Positions 8,882 through 17,932 of a stretch of DNA of 64,000 nucleotides are shown here, one piece after another. Origin of the DNA: an uncultured bacterium. Its GTDB lineage: Bacteria; Bacteroidota; Bacteroidia; Bacteroidales; UBA932. The number at the start of each line of letters is the position of its first letter. The first letter of the stretch is position 1. The notes beneath the pieces are model-generated. The model was not told where the DNA came from and searched no databases. It was given only the letters and a program-made list of their open reading frames with translations. The position numbers and the translations under genes are program-made. The stretch covers positions 1 through 64,000 of the forward strand of contig CASGCS010000005.1 of NCBI GenBank assembly GCA_949300025.1, read 5' to 3'.

Positions 8882-10210
8882 TCAGATTTTCTTTTTAAGT
8901 TCGGCCGAGGCCTCCTCGTAACCGGGTTTTCCCAAAAGTGCAAACATGTTCCGCTTGTAAGCCTCCACGCCCGGCTGGTCGAACGGATTCACTCCCAGCA
9001 TATAGCCGCTGATACCGCAGGCTGCTTCGAACAGGTAGACAAGTTCCCCGATGTTGCATTCGTCTATCCGCTTTATCTTAAAGAGAATATTGGGCACACC
9101 GCCCTCTACGTGCGCAAGCATTGTCCCGAGCTGCGCCATGGAATTAATCCACCCCATCCTCTTTCCGGCAAGATAGTTAAGGCCGTCGCCGTCGTTTTCT
9201 TCACTGCCGAGCGTCACCCGGCGGCTGTTCTCTTCCACAAGTATGCAGGTCTCAAAGATTGTACGCTCGCCATCCTGTATATACTGCCCCATGGAGTGCA
9301 GGTCTGTGGTGAAACTTACCGATGCAGGGAAAATGCCCTTGCCCTCCTTGCCCTCGCTCTCGCCGTAGAGCTGTTTCCACCATTCCGAAAAATATTGCAG
9401 CTTGGGGTTGTAATTAACCAGTATCTCTATCTTTTTTCCACTGCGGTACAGAGCATTGCGCATCATGGCATAACTGAGCGCCGGATTGAGTTCAGACCTT
9501 TCCCTACAGTTTTTTTCCATGGCCGAAGCGCCGGCAATCAGAGCCCTTATGTCGAATCCTGCCAATGCAATGGGAAGCAACCCCACAGGAGTGAGAACAG
9601 AATAACGCCCGCCGACATTGTCGGGCACCGTGAAAGTCTGATAGCCGTTCTCGTTGGAGAGCATGCGCAGCGCCCCTTTGGAAGCATCCGTAACGGCGAC
9701 GATTCTGCCGGCGGAGGCCTTTACGCCGATTTTGCGCTCCAGCAGAGTGCGAAGCAGCCTGAATGCTATCGCCGGTTCGGTTGTCGTACCCGACTTTGAG
9801 ACTACCACTATTGCAAACTCCCGCTCTTGAAGATATTCTAGCAACTCGCCCATATAATCCTCGCAAATATTGTGTCCTGCAAAAAGGATATGCGGAAACT
9901 CTCCCTTCGCATGTGAATGAAAGGCTCCCGACAAGGCTTCCGTCACACATTTGGCCCCAAGATAGGAGCCGCCTATTCCTATTACCACTACTGCTTCCAC
10001 CTCGTTTTTCCACCTCCCGGCAACAGCTTCTATCCTGCTTACAAGAGCCTCGTCGGTACGGGAAGGCAAATCCACCCATCCCAAAAAGTCGTTTCCCGCT
10101 CCTGTCGCGCCATGCAGCAGATCGAACGCCTTAAAGGCATCGCTCAGGGCACTTTCATAAACTTTCTGCGGGACAAATCCCGATACCGCTTTAAAATCAA
10201 TAGAGACCAT
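8882..10210 (-). CDS. pgi: Glucose-6-phosphate isomerase
   Basis: Interconverts glucose 6-phosphate and fructose 6-phosphate in the cytosol. The 442 residues match the shorter bacterial form. Motifs: VIGIGGSYLGAK and VVSKSGTTTEPAIAFR (sugar-phosphate isomerase folds, phosphate binding), GGRYSVLTPVGLLP (family signature) and the C-terminal NPFDQPGVEAYK with the Gln and Lys of the active site. ATG at 10210 follows a TAAATTTG box by five bases, so it may have its own very short-leader promoter in addition to read-through from gpsA 22 bases upstream. Two bases separate its stop from the addB start. Confidence 0.96.
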   Translation of the reverse strand: MVSIDFKAVSGFVPQKVYESALSDAFKAFDLLHGATGAGNDFLGWVDLPSRTDEALVSRIEAVAGRWKNEVEAVVVIGIGGSYLGAKCVTEALSGAFHSHAKGEFPHILFAGHNICEDYMGELLEYLQEREFAIVVVSKSGTTTEPAIAFRLLRTLLERKIGVKASAGRIVAVTDASKGALRMLSNENGYQTFTVPDNVGGRYSVLTPVGLLPIALAGFDIRALIAGASAMEKNCRERSELNPALSYAMMRNALYRSGKKIEILVNYNPKLQYFSEWWKQLYGESEGKEGKGIFPASVSFTTDLHSMGQYIQDGERTIFETCILVEENSRRVTLGSEENDGDGLNYLAGKRMGWINSMAQLGTMLAHVEGGVPNILFKIKRIDECNIGELVYLFEAACGISGYMLGVNPFDQPGVEAYKRNMFALLGKPGYEEASAELKKKI

Positions 10211-10215
10211 AATTC

Positions 10216-10223
10216 CAAATTTA
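10216..10223 (-). promoter_or_regulatory. -7 box TAAATTTG upstream of pgi
   Basis: Perfect TAnnTTTG on the minus strand in the 22-base gap between gpsA and pgi. Its last base is five bases before the pgi ATG, which would give an almost leaderless mRNA. No convincing -33 element is visible. Confidence 0.4.
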
Positions 10224-10232
10224 TAGTGACCG

Positions 10233-11246
10233 TTAATACAATTTGTCTTCCAGCTGCTTCATCACATAGGCGGGGTATTTTTGCTTGTAAAGTATCATGT
10301 AAACCGCATCTGCAATGGGCATGTCGATTCTGAAATTCTTGTTTATCTCATATATGCACCTGGAGGCATAATAGCCCTCGGCTACCATGTTCATCTCAAT
10401 CTGGGCGCTTATCACAGAATAACCCTTGCCTATCATGCCCCCGAAAGTCCTGTTCCGGCTGAACTTGGAATAAGATGTAACCAGCAGGTCTCCCAGATAG
10501 ACAGAAGAGGAGAGGTTCCTGTCCTTGTCGGGATGTGTGGCATTAAGGAAATTCACTATTTCGTGATAGGCATTGGTCATGAGCACGGCCATGAAGTTGT
10601 CTCCGTAACCCAGTCCGTGGCAGATTCCGGCCGCCACCGCGTAAACGTTCTTAAGCGCGGCGGAATACTCCACCCCGTAGATGTCGGTACCGGGAGAGGC
10701 CTTGATATAGTCGCATGCGAAAATATCGCACAGGGCGCAGGCCACCTCGTAATATTTGCTGGTAAGAGTGAGATAAGAGAGCCTCTCCATGGAGACCTCC
10801 TCCGCATGACAGGGGCCGCCTATCACCCCTATCCTGTCGAAGGGCACATTGTGGCACTGGTTGAAATACTCGGCAATCGTAAGGTTCTTTTCATCCACGA
10901 ACCCCTTTATTGCAGAAATTATGAACTTGTTGTCAAGCGAAACTTTCAACTTTGAAAAGGTATCCATAAAGTAGGCCGACGGGGTTGCCACAAGAATCAC
11001 GTCCGCCCCCTCCACAACTGCATTCAAGTCGCTGCTCATCTCAAGCCTCGCCGGGTCGAGGTAGACAGACTGCAGATAAGATGGATTGTGTGCACTCTTG
11101 ACAATCTGCTCTATCTTCTTTTCATCGCGTATGTACCAGGCAATCTTCTGCTGATGGTTCAGCAGCAGTTTTATAAGAGCCGTAGCCCAACTTCCGCTGC
11201 CTATCATGGCATACCGCAGCCCTTCCCGCTCAAAAAACTGTTTCAT
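10233..11246 (-). CDS. gpsA: Glycerol-3-phosphate dehydrogenase [NAD(P)+]
   Basis: Reduces dihydroxyacetone phosphate to sn-glycerol 3-phosphate, the backbone of phospholipids. Length 337 residues is standard. The dinucleotide-binding motif IGSGSWATALIKLL is at about residues 16-29, ILVATPSAYF and SAIKGF follow, and the C-terminal domain has the catalytic Lys context YSAALKNVYAVAAGICHGLGYGDN. Three bases separate it from rnhA upstream. It sits between rnhA and pgi in a tight operon with pdxA. Confidence 0.95.
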   Translation of the reverse strand: MKQFFEREGLRYAMIGSGSWATALIKLLLNHQQKIAWYIRDEKKIEQIVKSAHNPSYLQSVYLDPARLEMSSDLNAVVEGADVILVATPSAYFMDTFSKLKVSLDNKFIISAIKGFVDEKNLTIAEYFNQCHNVPFDRIGVIGGPCHAEEVSMERLSYLTLTSKYYEVACALCDIFACDYIKASPGTDIYGVEYSAALKNVYAVAAGICHGLGYGDNFMAVLMTNAYHEIVNFLNATHPDKDRNLSSSVYLGDLLVTSYSKFSRNRTFGGMIGKGYSVISAQIEMNMVAEGYYASRCIYEINKNFRIDMPIADAVYMILYKQKYPAYVMKQLEDKLY

Positions 11247-11249
11247 GAC

Positions 11250-11714
11250 TTACTCGTTTACAATGTTATATCCCTCGTCTTCGTTAAGGTTTTCCGAAAG
11301 CGCCGCCTCAACCGCCAACGCATCGCACCGCTCGTTTTCGGGATGTCCGCTATGACCCTTCAACTGAAAGAACGAGACATTATGTTGTTTATAAATTTTG
11401 AGAAACCTCTCCCACAAATCGGGATTTTTCTGTTTGTGCAGCCCTTTTCTGAGCCATTTTTCTATCCACCCCTCGTTGACAGCCTTTACCACGTATGCAG
11501 AATCGCTGTATACCATCACCCGTGCATTCTTCCGCTTTATGGCCTCAAGCCCTACGATGACAGCCAGCAACTCCATCCGGTTGTTTGTCGTAAGCCTGTA
11601 GCCGGCGGAAAGTTCCTTGTAGTGCGGGCCGCATTTGAGGACAACTCCATATCCGCCGGGCCCCGGGTTTCCACGGCTCGCCCCGTCGGTATACAAATAT
11701 ATAGGCTCGGACAT
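11250..11714 (-). CDS. rnhA: Ribonuclease HI
   Basis: Cuts RNA in RNA-DNA hybrids, removing R-loops and primers. Length 154 residues. The four acidic catalytic residues are in recognisable places: D in YTDGASRGNPGPGGYG (residue 10), E in NRMELLAVIVGLEAI (about 48), D in MVYSDSAYVV (about 70) and D in GHPENERCDALA (about 131). ATG at 11714; five bases downstream of pdxA and three upstream of gpsA, so cotranscribed. Confidence 0.97.
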   Translation of the reverse strand: MSEPIYLYTDGASRGNPGPGGYGVVLKCGPHYKELSAGYRLTTNNRMELLAVIVGLEAIKRKNARVMVYSDSAYVVKAVNEGWIEKWLRKGLHKQKNPDLWERFLKIYKQHNVSFFQLKGHSGHPENERCDALAVEAALSENLNEDEGYNIVNE

Positions 11715-11719
11715 GACTG

Positions 11720-12763
11720 CTACGCCTCCGTCTCCTCTTTAACAGGATCTGCGCTCATCTGGTCGTAACGTTTCCTGTTTCTGTATATGTCTATGGCCAT
11801 ATATATGGCCGAAAGCATCGATTGTGGATTGGCCTTGTTCTCGCCTGCAAGGTCGAAGGCCGTACCGTGGTCGGGAGAAGTCCTCACTATGGGCAACCCG
11901 GCCGTATAGTTCACACCCGAATCAAAGGCAAGCGACTTGAAAGGGATAAGCCCCTGGTCGTGGTACATTGCCAGAACGGCATCGAATCTGTACTGCATGT
12001 TTATGCTGAAAAAGCCGTCGGGAGGAAAAGGGCCGAACGCAAGTATGTTCTCCTTGTTGGCCTGCTCTATGGCAGGAATTATGACCTTAATCTCTTCATC
12101 TCCCAGAAGTCCCCTGTCTCCCGAGTGCGGATTCAGCCCCAGAACCGCCAGTTTTGGCTTTACCACGTTAAAGTCTCTTTTGAGAGATTCGTTCATAAGC
12201 CTGAGCTTGCTCAATATCCGCTCTTCCGTTATTGCGGCAGGCACCTTTGAGATGGCAAGATGGTTGGTTGCCACCCCTACGCGCATTTTGTCTGAGCAGA
12301 GAAACATCAGCCCGTCCCTGGCCCCGAATTCGTTTACAAGATATTCCGTATGGCCAGGGAACTTGAAAGTTTCGTCAGAAACAGCCCTCTTGTTGAACGG
12401 GGCGGTTACAAGTACGTCTATATAACCTTTTTTCATCTCTCCGACCGCACATTTCAGAGCCGTTATCGCAGCCTGCGAGCCGCTCTTGGTAAGATGGCCA
12501 GGAGAAATCTGCGCGTTTTCATCTACGCAATTCACGATATTCACCCTTTTGGGATGGGCATCTTTGGCCGAAGCCACCACATTTGTATTTATGTTTTCAG
12601 TCTCGGGTATCTGTTTTCTGTAAAATCCGAATGCCTTTGAAGAACCGTAGACAACAGGCGTGCACATCTCGAGCACTCTGGCGTCGGAAAGAGTTTTGAT
12701 TATAACCTCGTAACCTATGCCGTTGGTGTCTCCCTGAGTAATTCCTACAACTATTTTGGACAT
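11720..12763 (-). CDS. pdxA: 4-hydroxythreonine-4-phosphate dehydrogenase
   Basis: NAD-dependent oxidation of 4-phosphohydroxy-threonine in the DXP-dependent route to pyridoxal phosphate. The 347 residues start MSKIVVGITQGDTNGIGYEV. The frame also opens six bases earlier at a TTG, but the ATG at 12763 gives the normal family N-terminus. Conserved parts include VTAPFNKRAV, FPGHTEYLV, LGLNPHSGDRGLLG and AMYHDQGLIPFKSL (metal-binding His and Asp). First gene of the pdxA-rnhA-gpsA-pgi-addB-addA run and divergent from recG. A TAACTTGC box lies 28 bases before its start. Confidence 0.95.
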   Translation of the reverse strand: MSKIVVGITQGDTNGIGYEVIIKTLSDARVLEMCTPVVYGSSKAFGFYRKQIPETENINTNVVASAKDAHPKRVNIVNCVDENAQISPGHLTKSGSQAAITALKCAVGEMKKGYIDVLVTAPFNKRAVSDETFKFPGHTEYLVNEFGARDGLMFLCSDKMRVGVATNHLAISKVPAAITEERILSKLRLMNESLKRDFNVVKPKLAVLGLNPHSGDRGLLGDEEIKVIIPAIEQANKENILAFGPFPPDGFFSINMQYRFDAVLAMYHDQGLIPFKSLAFDSGVNYTAGLPIVRTSPDHGTAFDLAGENKANPQSMLSAIYMAIDIYRNRKRYDQMSADPVKEETEA

Positions 12764-12791
12764 AATCAATCTTTTCGCTATATAAAACTTT

Positions 12792-12799
12792 GCAAGTTA
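12792..12799 (-). promoter_or_regulatory. TAACTTGC box upstream of pdxA, possible variant -7 element
   Basis: TAACTTGC on the minus strand, 28 bases before the pdxA ATG. It resembles TAnnTTTG with one T missing. The same 8-mer lies 27 bases before the DUF4249 gene and 29 before yicC. It also sits in a small palindrome AACTT-TGC-AAGTT. Confidence 0.35.
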
Positions 12800-12840
12800 C
12801 TAAAAAAAGAGCTCAGATAAAAGCATTATCTTATTTTTCC

Positions 12841-12848
12841 TACCTTTG
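12841..12848 (+). promoter_or_regulatory. -7 box TACCTTTG directly before recG
   Basis: Perfect TAnnTTTG whose last base is five bases from the A of the recG ATG at 12853 (four bases between). This predicts transcription starting at about the start codon. A TTTG at -33 is not evident. Confidence 0.45.
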
Positions 12849-12852
12849 CATT

Positions 12853-14967
12853 ATGTCAAACATCCTGGATTCCGACATAAAATTTCTGCCCGGCATTGGG
12901 CCCAGACGCGGAGAACTGCTGCGCAAAGAATTTGGAATTACCACATTCAGGCAGATGCTTTACTTTTTCCCGTTCAGGTATATAGACAGAAGCAGAATCT
13001 ACACCGTATCTGAAATTGCACCCACGACTTCCTACATACAGTTGAGGGGCCGGATTGCCGACATGAAGATAATAGGCTCCTCTCCAAAATCGAAACGTCT
13101 CTCAATGACACTTCAAGACCCTACGGGAAGTATCGAACTTGTCTTTTTCAAGGGGATAAAGTGGATTTCAGAAAAGATAAAGCCCGGGATCGAGTATATA
13201 GTGTTCGGACGGGTTTCTGAATTCAACGGCACCTGCAACCTTGTACATCCTGAAATAGCGCCGGCTTCGGAAGAGAGTGCGGCAGGGGCAGGCAGCATAA
13301 GCGGTGTCTACCCCGGAAGCGAAAAACTTAAAAATTCTGGACTGAACAACAGGGCTGTCATAAAGGCGGAAAACATCATACTGGAAAAATATGCAGACTG
13401 CATAGAAGAGACTCTTCCGGAGTACCTGATAAGGTGCAAGGGTCTTTTCCCGTTAAAAAAGGCCCTTAAGAACATCCACTTTCCCGAAAACGAAACGGCA
13501 CTTTCCCTCTCCAGGAACAGATTGAAATATGAAGAACTGTTCTACCTGCAGCTCGGCCTGTTGAAGCAGCGGAGCGTGCGGATGAAAAAAGAGAACGGGA
13601 TAGTGATGCACAAGGTGGGAGATGCATTCAACCGCTGCTACTCAGCGCTTCCGTTCCCGCTTACCGGAGCGCAGAAGAGGGTTGTAAGGGAGATACGCGA
13701 AGACATGCGGAGCGGCAAGCAGATGAACCGCCTGCTTCAGGGAGACGTTGGAAGCGGAAAGACTCTTGTGGCGCTTCTTGTTGCGCTTATAGTTGCAGAC
13801 AATGGCTACCAGAGTTGCATAATGGCCCCCACCGAGGTTCTTGCACAGCAGCATTACAACACTGTCTCCAGATTTCTTGCAGGCACAGGGGTCAAATGCG
13901 CGCTTCTGACCGGCACCACCAGAAAAAAAGAGAGGGAGACGCTCCATAAAGAGCTTGCAGAGGGCACTGTCAATATCCTGATAGGAACACACGCCCTCAT
14001 TGAAGAGAGTGTGGCATTCAAAAACCTGGCGCTCGCAATAGTAGATGAACAGCACCGTTTCGGGGTTGAGCAGCGCTCCAGACTGTGGAACAAGTCTGAG
14101 GTCTTGCCGCATATTCTGGTAATGACTGCAACCCCCATCCCCCGAACACTTGCAATGACACTTTACGGAGACCTTGATGTCTCTGTACTGGATGAACTGC
14201 CTCCCGGCAGAAAACCCGTAGAGACGATTCACGCAACCGAAAGGCAGCGCAGGCAGATTTTCGCCTTTATGAAAGAGCAGATAAGGGAAGGCCGACAGAT
14301 TTTCGTAGTCTATCCGCTTATAAAGGAGAGCGAAAAGATGGACTACAAAAATCTTGAAGAGGGGTACAGGGCAATAACGGAGGAGTTCAGGGCCCCGGAA
14401 TATGTAACCGCAGTTGTACACGGAAAACAGAAACCGGAAGACAAGGCCTACGATATGAAACTCTTTGCCGAGGGGCGTGCAAACATACTGGTGGCCACCT
14501 CGGTAATAGAGGTCGGAGTAGATGTTCCCAACGCTTCTGTCATGATAATAGAAAGCGCCGAACGTTTCGGCCTCAGCCAGCTGCATCAACTTCGCGGGCG
14601 CGTAGGCCGCGGGGAAAAGAAATCTTACTGCATTCTCATGACGGGATACAAGTTGAGCAGGGAGAGCCGTGAAAGAATAGAACTCATGTGCTCGACCCAG
14701 GACGGATTCGAGCTGGCGGAGGCAGACTTGAGGATGCGTGGTCCTGGAGATCTGGAGGGAACCGTTCAAAGCGGGCTTGCAATAGACCTGCATATTGCAA
14801 ACCTGTCCAAAGACAGCAGGATTCTTGAAGATGCAAGGCAGACAGCCCTTGAGGTACTCGAGCAGGATCCGTTACTGGAAAAGCCCGGAAACCGTCTGCT
14901 GCAGCAACAGTTGCAGGCACTCAGGCGCGACGGCAAACTGGCGGCAGATTATTCACGTATAAGTTGA
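12853..14967 (+). CDS. recG: ATP-dependent DNA helicase RecG
   Basis: Branch-migration helicase acting on stalled forks and recombination intermediates, 704 residues. The N-terminal wedge/OB domain starts at [20 protein letters not shown], with [12 protein letters not shown] inside. Superfamily 2 motifs follow: [14 protein letters not shown] (Walker A), [21 protein letters not shown] (Walker B, DEQH), [46 protein letters not shown] (motif VI) and the C-terminal [15 protein letters not shown]. The frame opens at TTG 12790, but the ATG at 12853 gives the family start and lies just after a -7 box. nfo begins 23 bases after recG ends and is probably cotranscribed. Confidence 0.97.
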   Translation: MSNILDSDIKFLPGIGPRRGELLRKEFGITTFRQMLYFFPFRYIDRSRIYTVSEIAPTTSYIQLRGRIADMKIIGSSPKSKRLSMTLQDPTGSIELVFFKGIKWISEKIKPGIEYIVFGRVSEFNGTCNLVHPEIAPASEESAAGAGSISGVYPGSEKLKNSGLNNRAVIKAENIILEKYADCIEETLPEYLIRCKGLFPLKKALKNIHFPENETALSLSRNRLKYEELFYLQLGLLKQRSVRMKKENGIVMHKVGDAFNRCYSALPFPLTGAQKRVVREIREDMRSGKQMNRLLQGDVGSGKTLVALLVALIVADNGYQSCIMAPTEVLAQQHYNTVSRFLAGTGVKCALLTGTTRKKERETLHKELAEGTVNILIGTHALIEESVAFKNLALAIVDEQHRFGVEQRSRLWNKSEVLPHILVMTATPIPRTLAMTLYGDLDVSVLDELPPGRKPVETIHATERQRRQIFAFMKEQIREGRQIFVVYPLIKESEKMDYKNLEEGYRAITEEFRAPEYVTAVVHGKQKPEDKAYDMKLFAEGRANILVATSVIEVGVDVPNASVMIIESAERFGLSQLHQLRGRVGRGEKKSYCILMTGYKLSRESRERIELMCSTQDGFELAEADLRMRGPGDLEGTVQSGLAIDLHIANLSKDSRILEDARQTALEVLEQDPLLEKPGNRLLQQQLQALRRDGKLAADYSRIS

Positions 14968-14990
14968 ACAGACCAAACAATTCACATGAC

Positions 14991-15833
14991 ATGAAATACA
15001 TAGGAGCACACGTAAGCGCATCGGGCGGGCTGCAATCGGCCCCCGAGAATGCAAGTTCAATAGGTGCAACGGCATTTGCACTGTTTACAAAAAACCAGAG
15101 GCAGTGGGTTGCAAAGCCTCTTGCCACAGAAGAGATAGAAAAATTCAAGGCAGCCTGCGAAAAATACGGCTATACCGCAAAGCAGATACTGCCGCACGAC
15201 AGTTACCTGATAAACCTCGGAAGCCCGGACGAAGAGTCGCTTCAGAAATCCCGTGGCGCCTTCATTGAGGAGATGAGACGGTGCAGCCAACTGGGGCTCG
15301 ACAGGCTCAATTTCCACCCTGGAAGCCATCTGAAGGAAATCAGCGTTGAACGCTGCCTTGAGATAGTGGCAGAATCAATAAATATTGCGCTCGACAAGAC
15401 AAAAGGAGTGACAGCCGTTATAGAAAACACCGCCGGACAGGGCTCCAACGTAGGTTTTGCCTTTGAACACATTGCACGGATAATAGAACTGGTCGAAGAC
15501 AAGTCTAGAGTCGGGGTCTGCATAGACACATGCCATGCGTTTGCAGCCGGATACGATATTTCGACCGAAGCGGGTTTTACACAGGTATTCAACGAGTTTG
15601 ACAAGACAATAGGATTCAGATACCTCAGAGGCATGCACCTTAACGATGCCCTCAAGGGTGCCGGCAGCCGTGTAGACCGCCACAGTTCTCTGGGAGAGGG
15701 CATGCTGGGGCTCACCCCTTTCAGAATGATAATGAAAGACGAGAGGTTCAACGGCATCCCGCTCATAATGGAGACTCCCAAACCGGAAATCTGGAAAGAG
15801 GAACTGGAGCTGCTGCGCAGTTTCTGCAGTTAA
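14991..15833 (+). CDS. nfo: Endonuclease IV (AP endonuclease)
   Basis: Cleaves 5' of abasic sites in base-excision repair. 280 residues from ATG 14991 ([13 protein letters not shown]). Zinc ligands are carried by [61 protein letters not shown] and LIMETP, all in family order. Follows recG by 23 bases, a DNA-repair pair. Its TAA overlaps the stop codon of the convergent TonB receptor gene (shared bases 15830-15833), and no terminator is visible between them. Confidence 0.96.
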   Translation: MKYIGAHVSASGGLQSAPENASSIGATAFALFTKNQRQWVAKPLATEEIEKFKAACEKYGYTAKQILPHDSYLINLGSPDEESLQKSRGAFIEEMRRCSQLGLDRLNFHPGSHLKEISVERCLEIVAESINIALDKTKGVTAVIENTAGQGSNVGFAFEHIARIIELVEDKSRVGVCIDTCHAFAAGYDISTEAGFTQVFNEFDKTIGFRYLRGMHLNDALKGAGSRVDRHSSLGEGMLGLTPFRMIMKDERFNGIPLIMETPKPEIWKEELELLRSFCS

Positions 15834-17912
15834 AAGCTTATGGTATAACTCAGGCTCGGCATAATGGGAAAGAGATAAACCTGCTTCCAGTCGCGCTCGT
15901 CATTGTCATAATAAAGGCTGAAATGGTTGTGTCTGTTAAAGACATTGTATATCCCGGCCTTGACCGTGTGGGTCAGTCTCTTTCCATAGAAGGTACCCCA
16001 CCAGCCTATGTCGAGCCTCGTATATGCCGGCATCCTGTAGTTGTTTATCTTACCGCTGTACCAGTCTACCTCTATGTCATACTCCCACCCTGGAAGGTGC
16101 GCTATGTAGGTTCCGGACTTTACTGTCTCCATGTTGCCGCTCTGGTATGTAAACTGAAGGTTTACGCCCATCTCGTTCCTTTCGTTCCGGCGAAACACAT
16201 AGTCGCCCGTAACATTCAGCACATGCGGTCTGTCATATTTTGCAAGGAATGTCTCGCCGCGGTTTACACCGTCGAATGTGCGGTCTGTCTTTGAATATGT
16301 ATAGGCTATTTTGTAGTTCAGCCTCTCTCCCCTTTTCTCGTAAAGGGTCTCTATACCGTAGGAAGAGCCTTTGCCCGTCTGGATAAAGTCGCTCCAGCGC
16401 GATGCCGCCGAACTGAAAAATTCAGAAGCCTTTTCAAAATATATGATATTGTCCAGATCCTTTGTATAGCCTCCTATCGAAAACGTATGATTATTGAAGC
16501 TGAATGCAAGGCCTGCATATATCTGCGAAGAGTTTTCCGGCTCCACTTTCCCGTTCGAGGGGACAATCATGTCTACAGACCATCCCAGGGGTATACCCTC
16601 CAGAGTGTGGTAAAACTGCTCCAGCCTGTCGTATGTTGCTTCGAGTTTCATCCAGTCTGTTATCATAAGTCCGCCCGAAACGCTTATCTCCGGCTTCGAC
16701 ACTTTGTAGTCGGCCCCGTTTTTGTCTCCTCTGAAAATATTGTACCTTGCGGCAGCCATCAGATGCCATCTGTCACGCCCGTATCTCAACTGTCCGAATA
16801 TGGTGGTAAGAGAATTTTTCGTCTTGTTTATATCTGCCATCGAACTCTCCTCTCCATAGACCCGGCTGCTTCCCGGATTGAATTCCGAACCGTTGTATCT
16901 TGCCCCTATTTTGGCTGTAAGCAGGCCGTTGTTTGTAAGTACGCCGTCTGCCACTACTGTCGCGGCAGTCTCCTTTATGAGAGATTTTATGATAAGCTCG
17001 TTATAGACTCCTTCCAGTTCCTTCTCCTGTCTCTGGTTGCTTGAATAGTCGTTATATGAAGCAGAAGCGCTTATACGCAGCCGGTCATTCAACAGAGAAT
17101 ATTTCCATTGCAGATTGGCCACAAAGTTATTCCAGCCCAGATTGTCGAAAGAGCCGTTGTCATAGTCTCCATATCCGAAATCATCCTTGCTGTAAAATAC
17201 GCTTCCGCTTATGAAATGGTTCTTTGCAGGCTTGTACGACACTTTCGCAAAGAGATCGTATACACTGCCTTCCACATCTTCGAACATTGCATTGTTCTTT
17301 TCGAGCAGGCTTTCGAACATGTTATATTCGAGATTTACAGGCGATATTCTGGCCGAGGCGGTAATGGCTAGTTTCTCCTTTATTATCGGCGCGGAGGCAT
17401 ATCCGCTTATAATGAAATTGCTTATGGAACCTTCTGCTTCAACGTTGTTGAAATTGCCCTCCTTGGTACTGACCTTTATATGCGAAGCAAGGAGATTGCT
17501 GCTTTCGGCATCAAAGCCCCCCACATTGAAGTCTACATTGTCTACAATATTGCTCGGGAATACGGTAGTTATTCCCAAAAGGTGACCGTAACCGTAAAGT
17601 CTGACACCGTCCAGTGTCACGACATTGTTGCCCAGATTTCCCCCGCGTACGTAAAACGATGTAGTACCCTCCACGCCGGAAGAGATTCCGGGAAGGGTCT
17701 GGATATATTTTATTACATCGCTTTCTCCCATTGCAGTTACCATCTGGCGTGTCTGGTGCAAATCAACCCTTGTAAGTCCCGCTGGCCTTGCCTTGAGAGC
17801 TTCCGCCGTTACAACTGCCTCGCGCAACGTATCACGCAGTTCTTTTATTTCCTGTGCTGCTGCCGCCAATGAGACAAGCATGAAAAGCAATAGGGTCGCA
17901 ATTTTTTTTCAT
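15830..17912 (-). CDS. TonB-dependent outer-membrane receptor, start frame broken at an A8 tract
   Basis: Outer-membrane beta-barrel receptor of about 690 residues. The plug domain carries [38 protein letters not shown] and later [13 protein letters not shown]. The barrel ends with the aromatic terminus SLSYTISF. No N-terminal carboxypeptidase-like domain precedes the plug. The uninterrupted frame opens at a TTG at 17890 and lacks the start of a signal peptide. An ATG at 17910-17912 is followed by eight A's; removing one A joins it in frame and gives [18 protein letters not shown], a classic signal peptide. So this is either an indel or sequencing error, or expression through slippage. It follows a DUF4249 lipoprotein by 20 bases; such pairs are common in Bacteroidota. 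Substrate unknown. Confidence 0.85.
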
Positions 17913-17932
17913 AATATCAGGTTTATAGTTAT

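Noticed and set aside
12790..12852. TTG-started N-terminal extension of recG
   Set aside because: The extension overlaps the promoter region and does not resemble RecG, whereas [20 protein letters not shown] is a normal start.
13642..14793. A 383-codon frame antisense to recG
   Set aside because: It is complementary to a strongly conserved helicase coding region; the peptide is Cys/His/Leu-rich noise with no motif.
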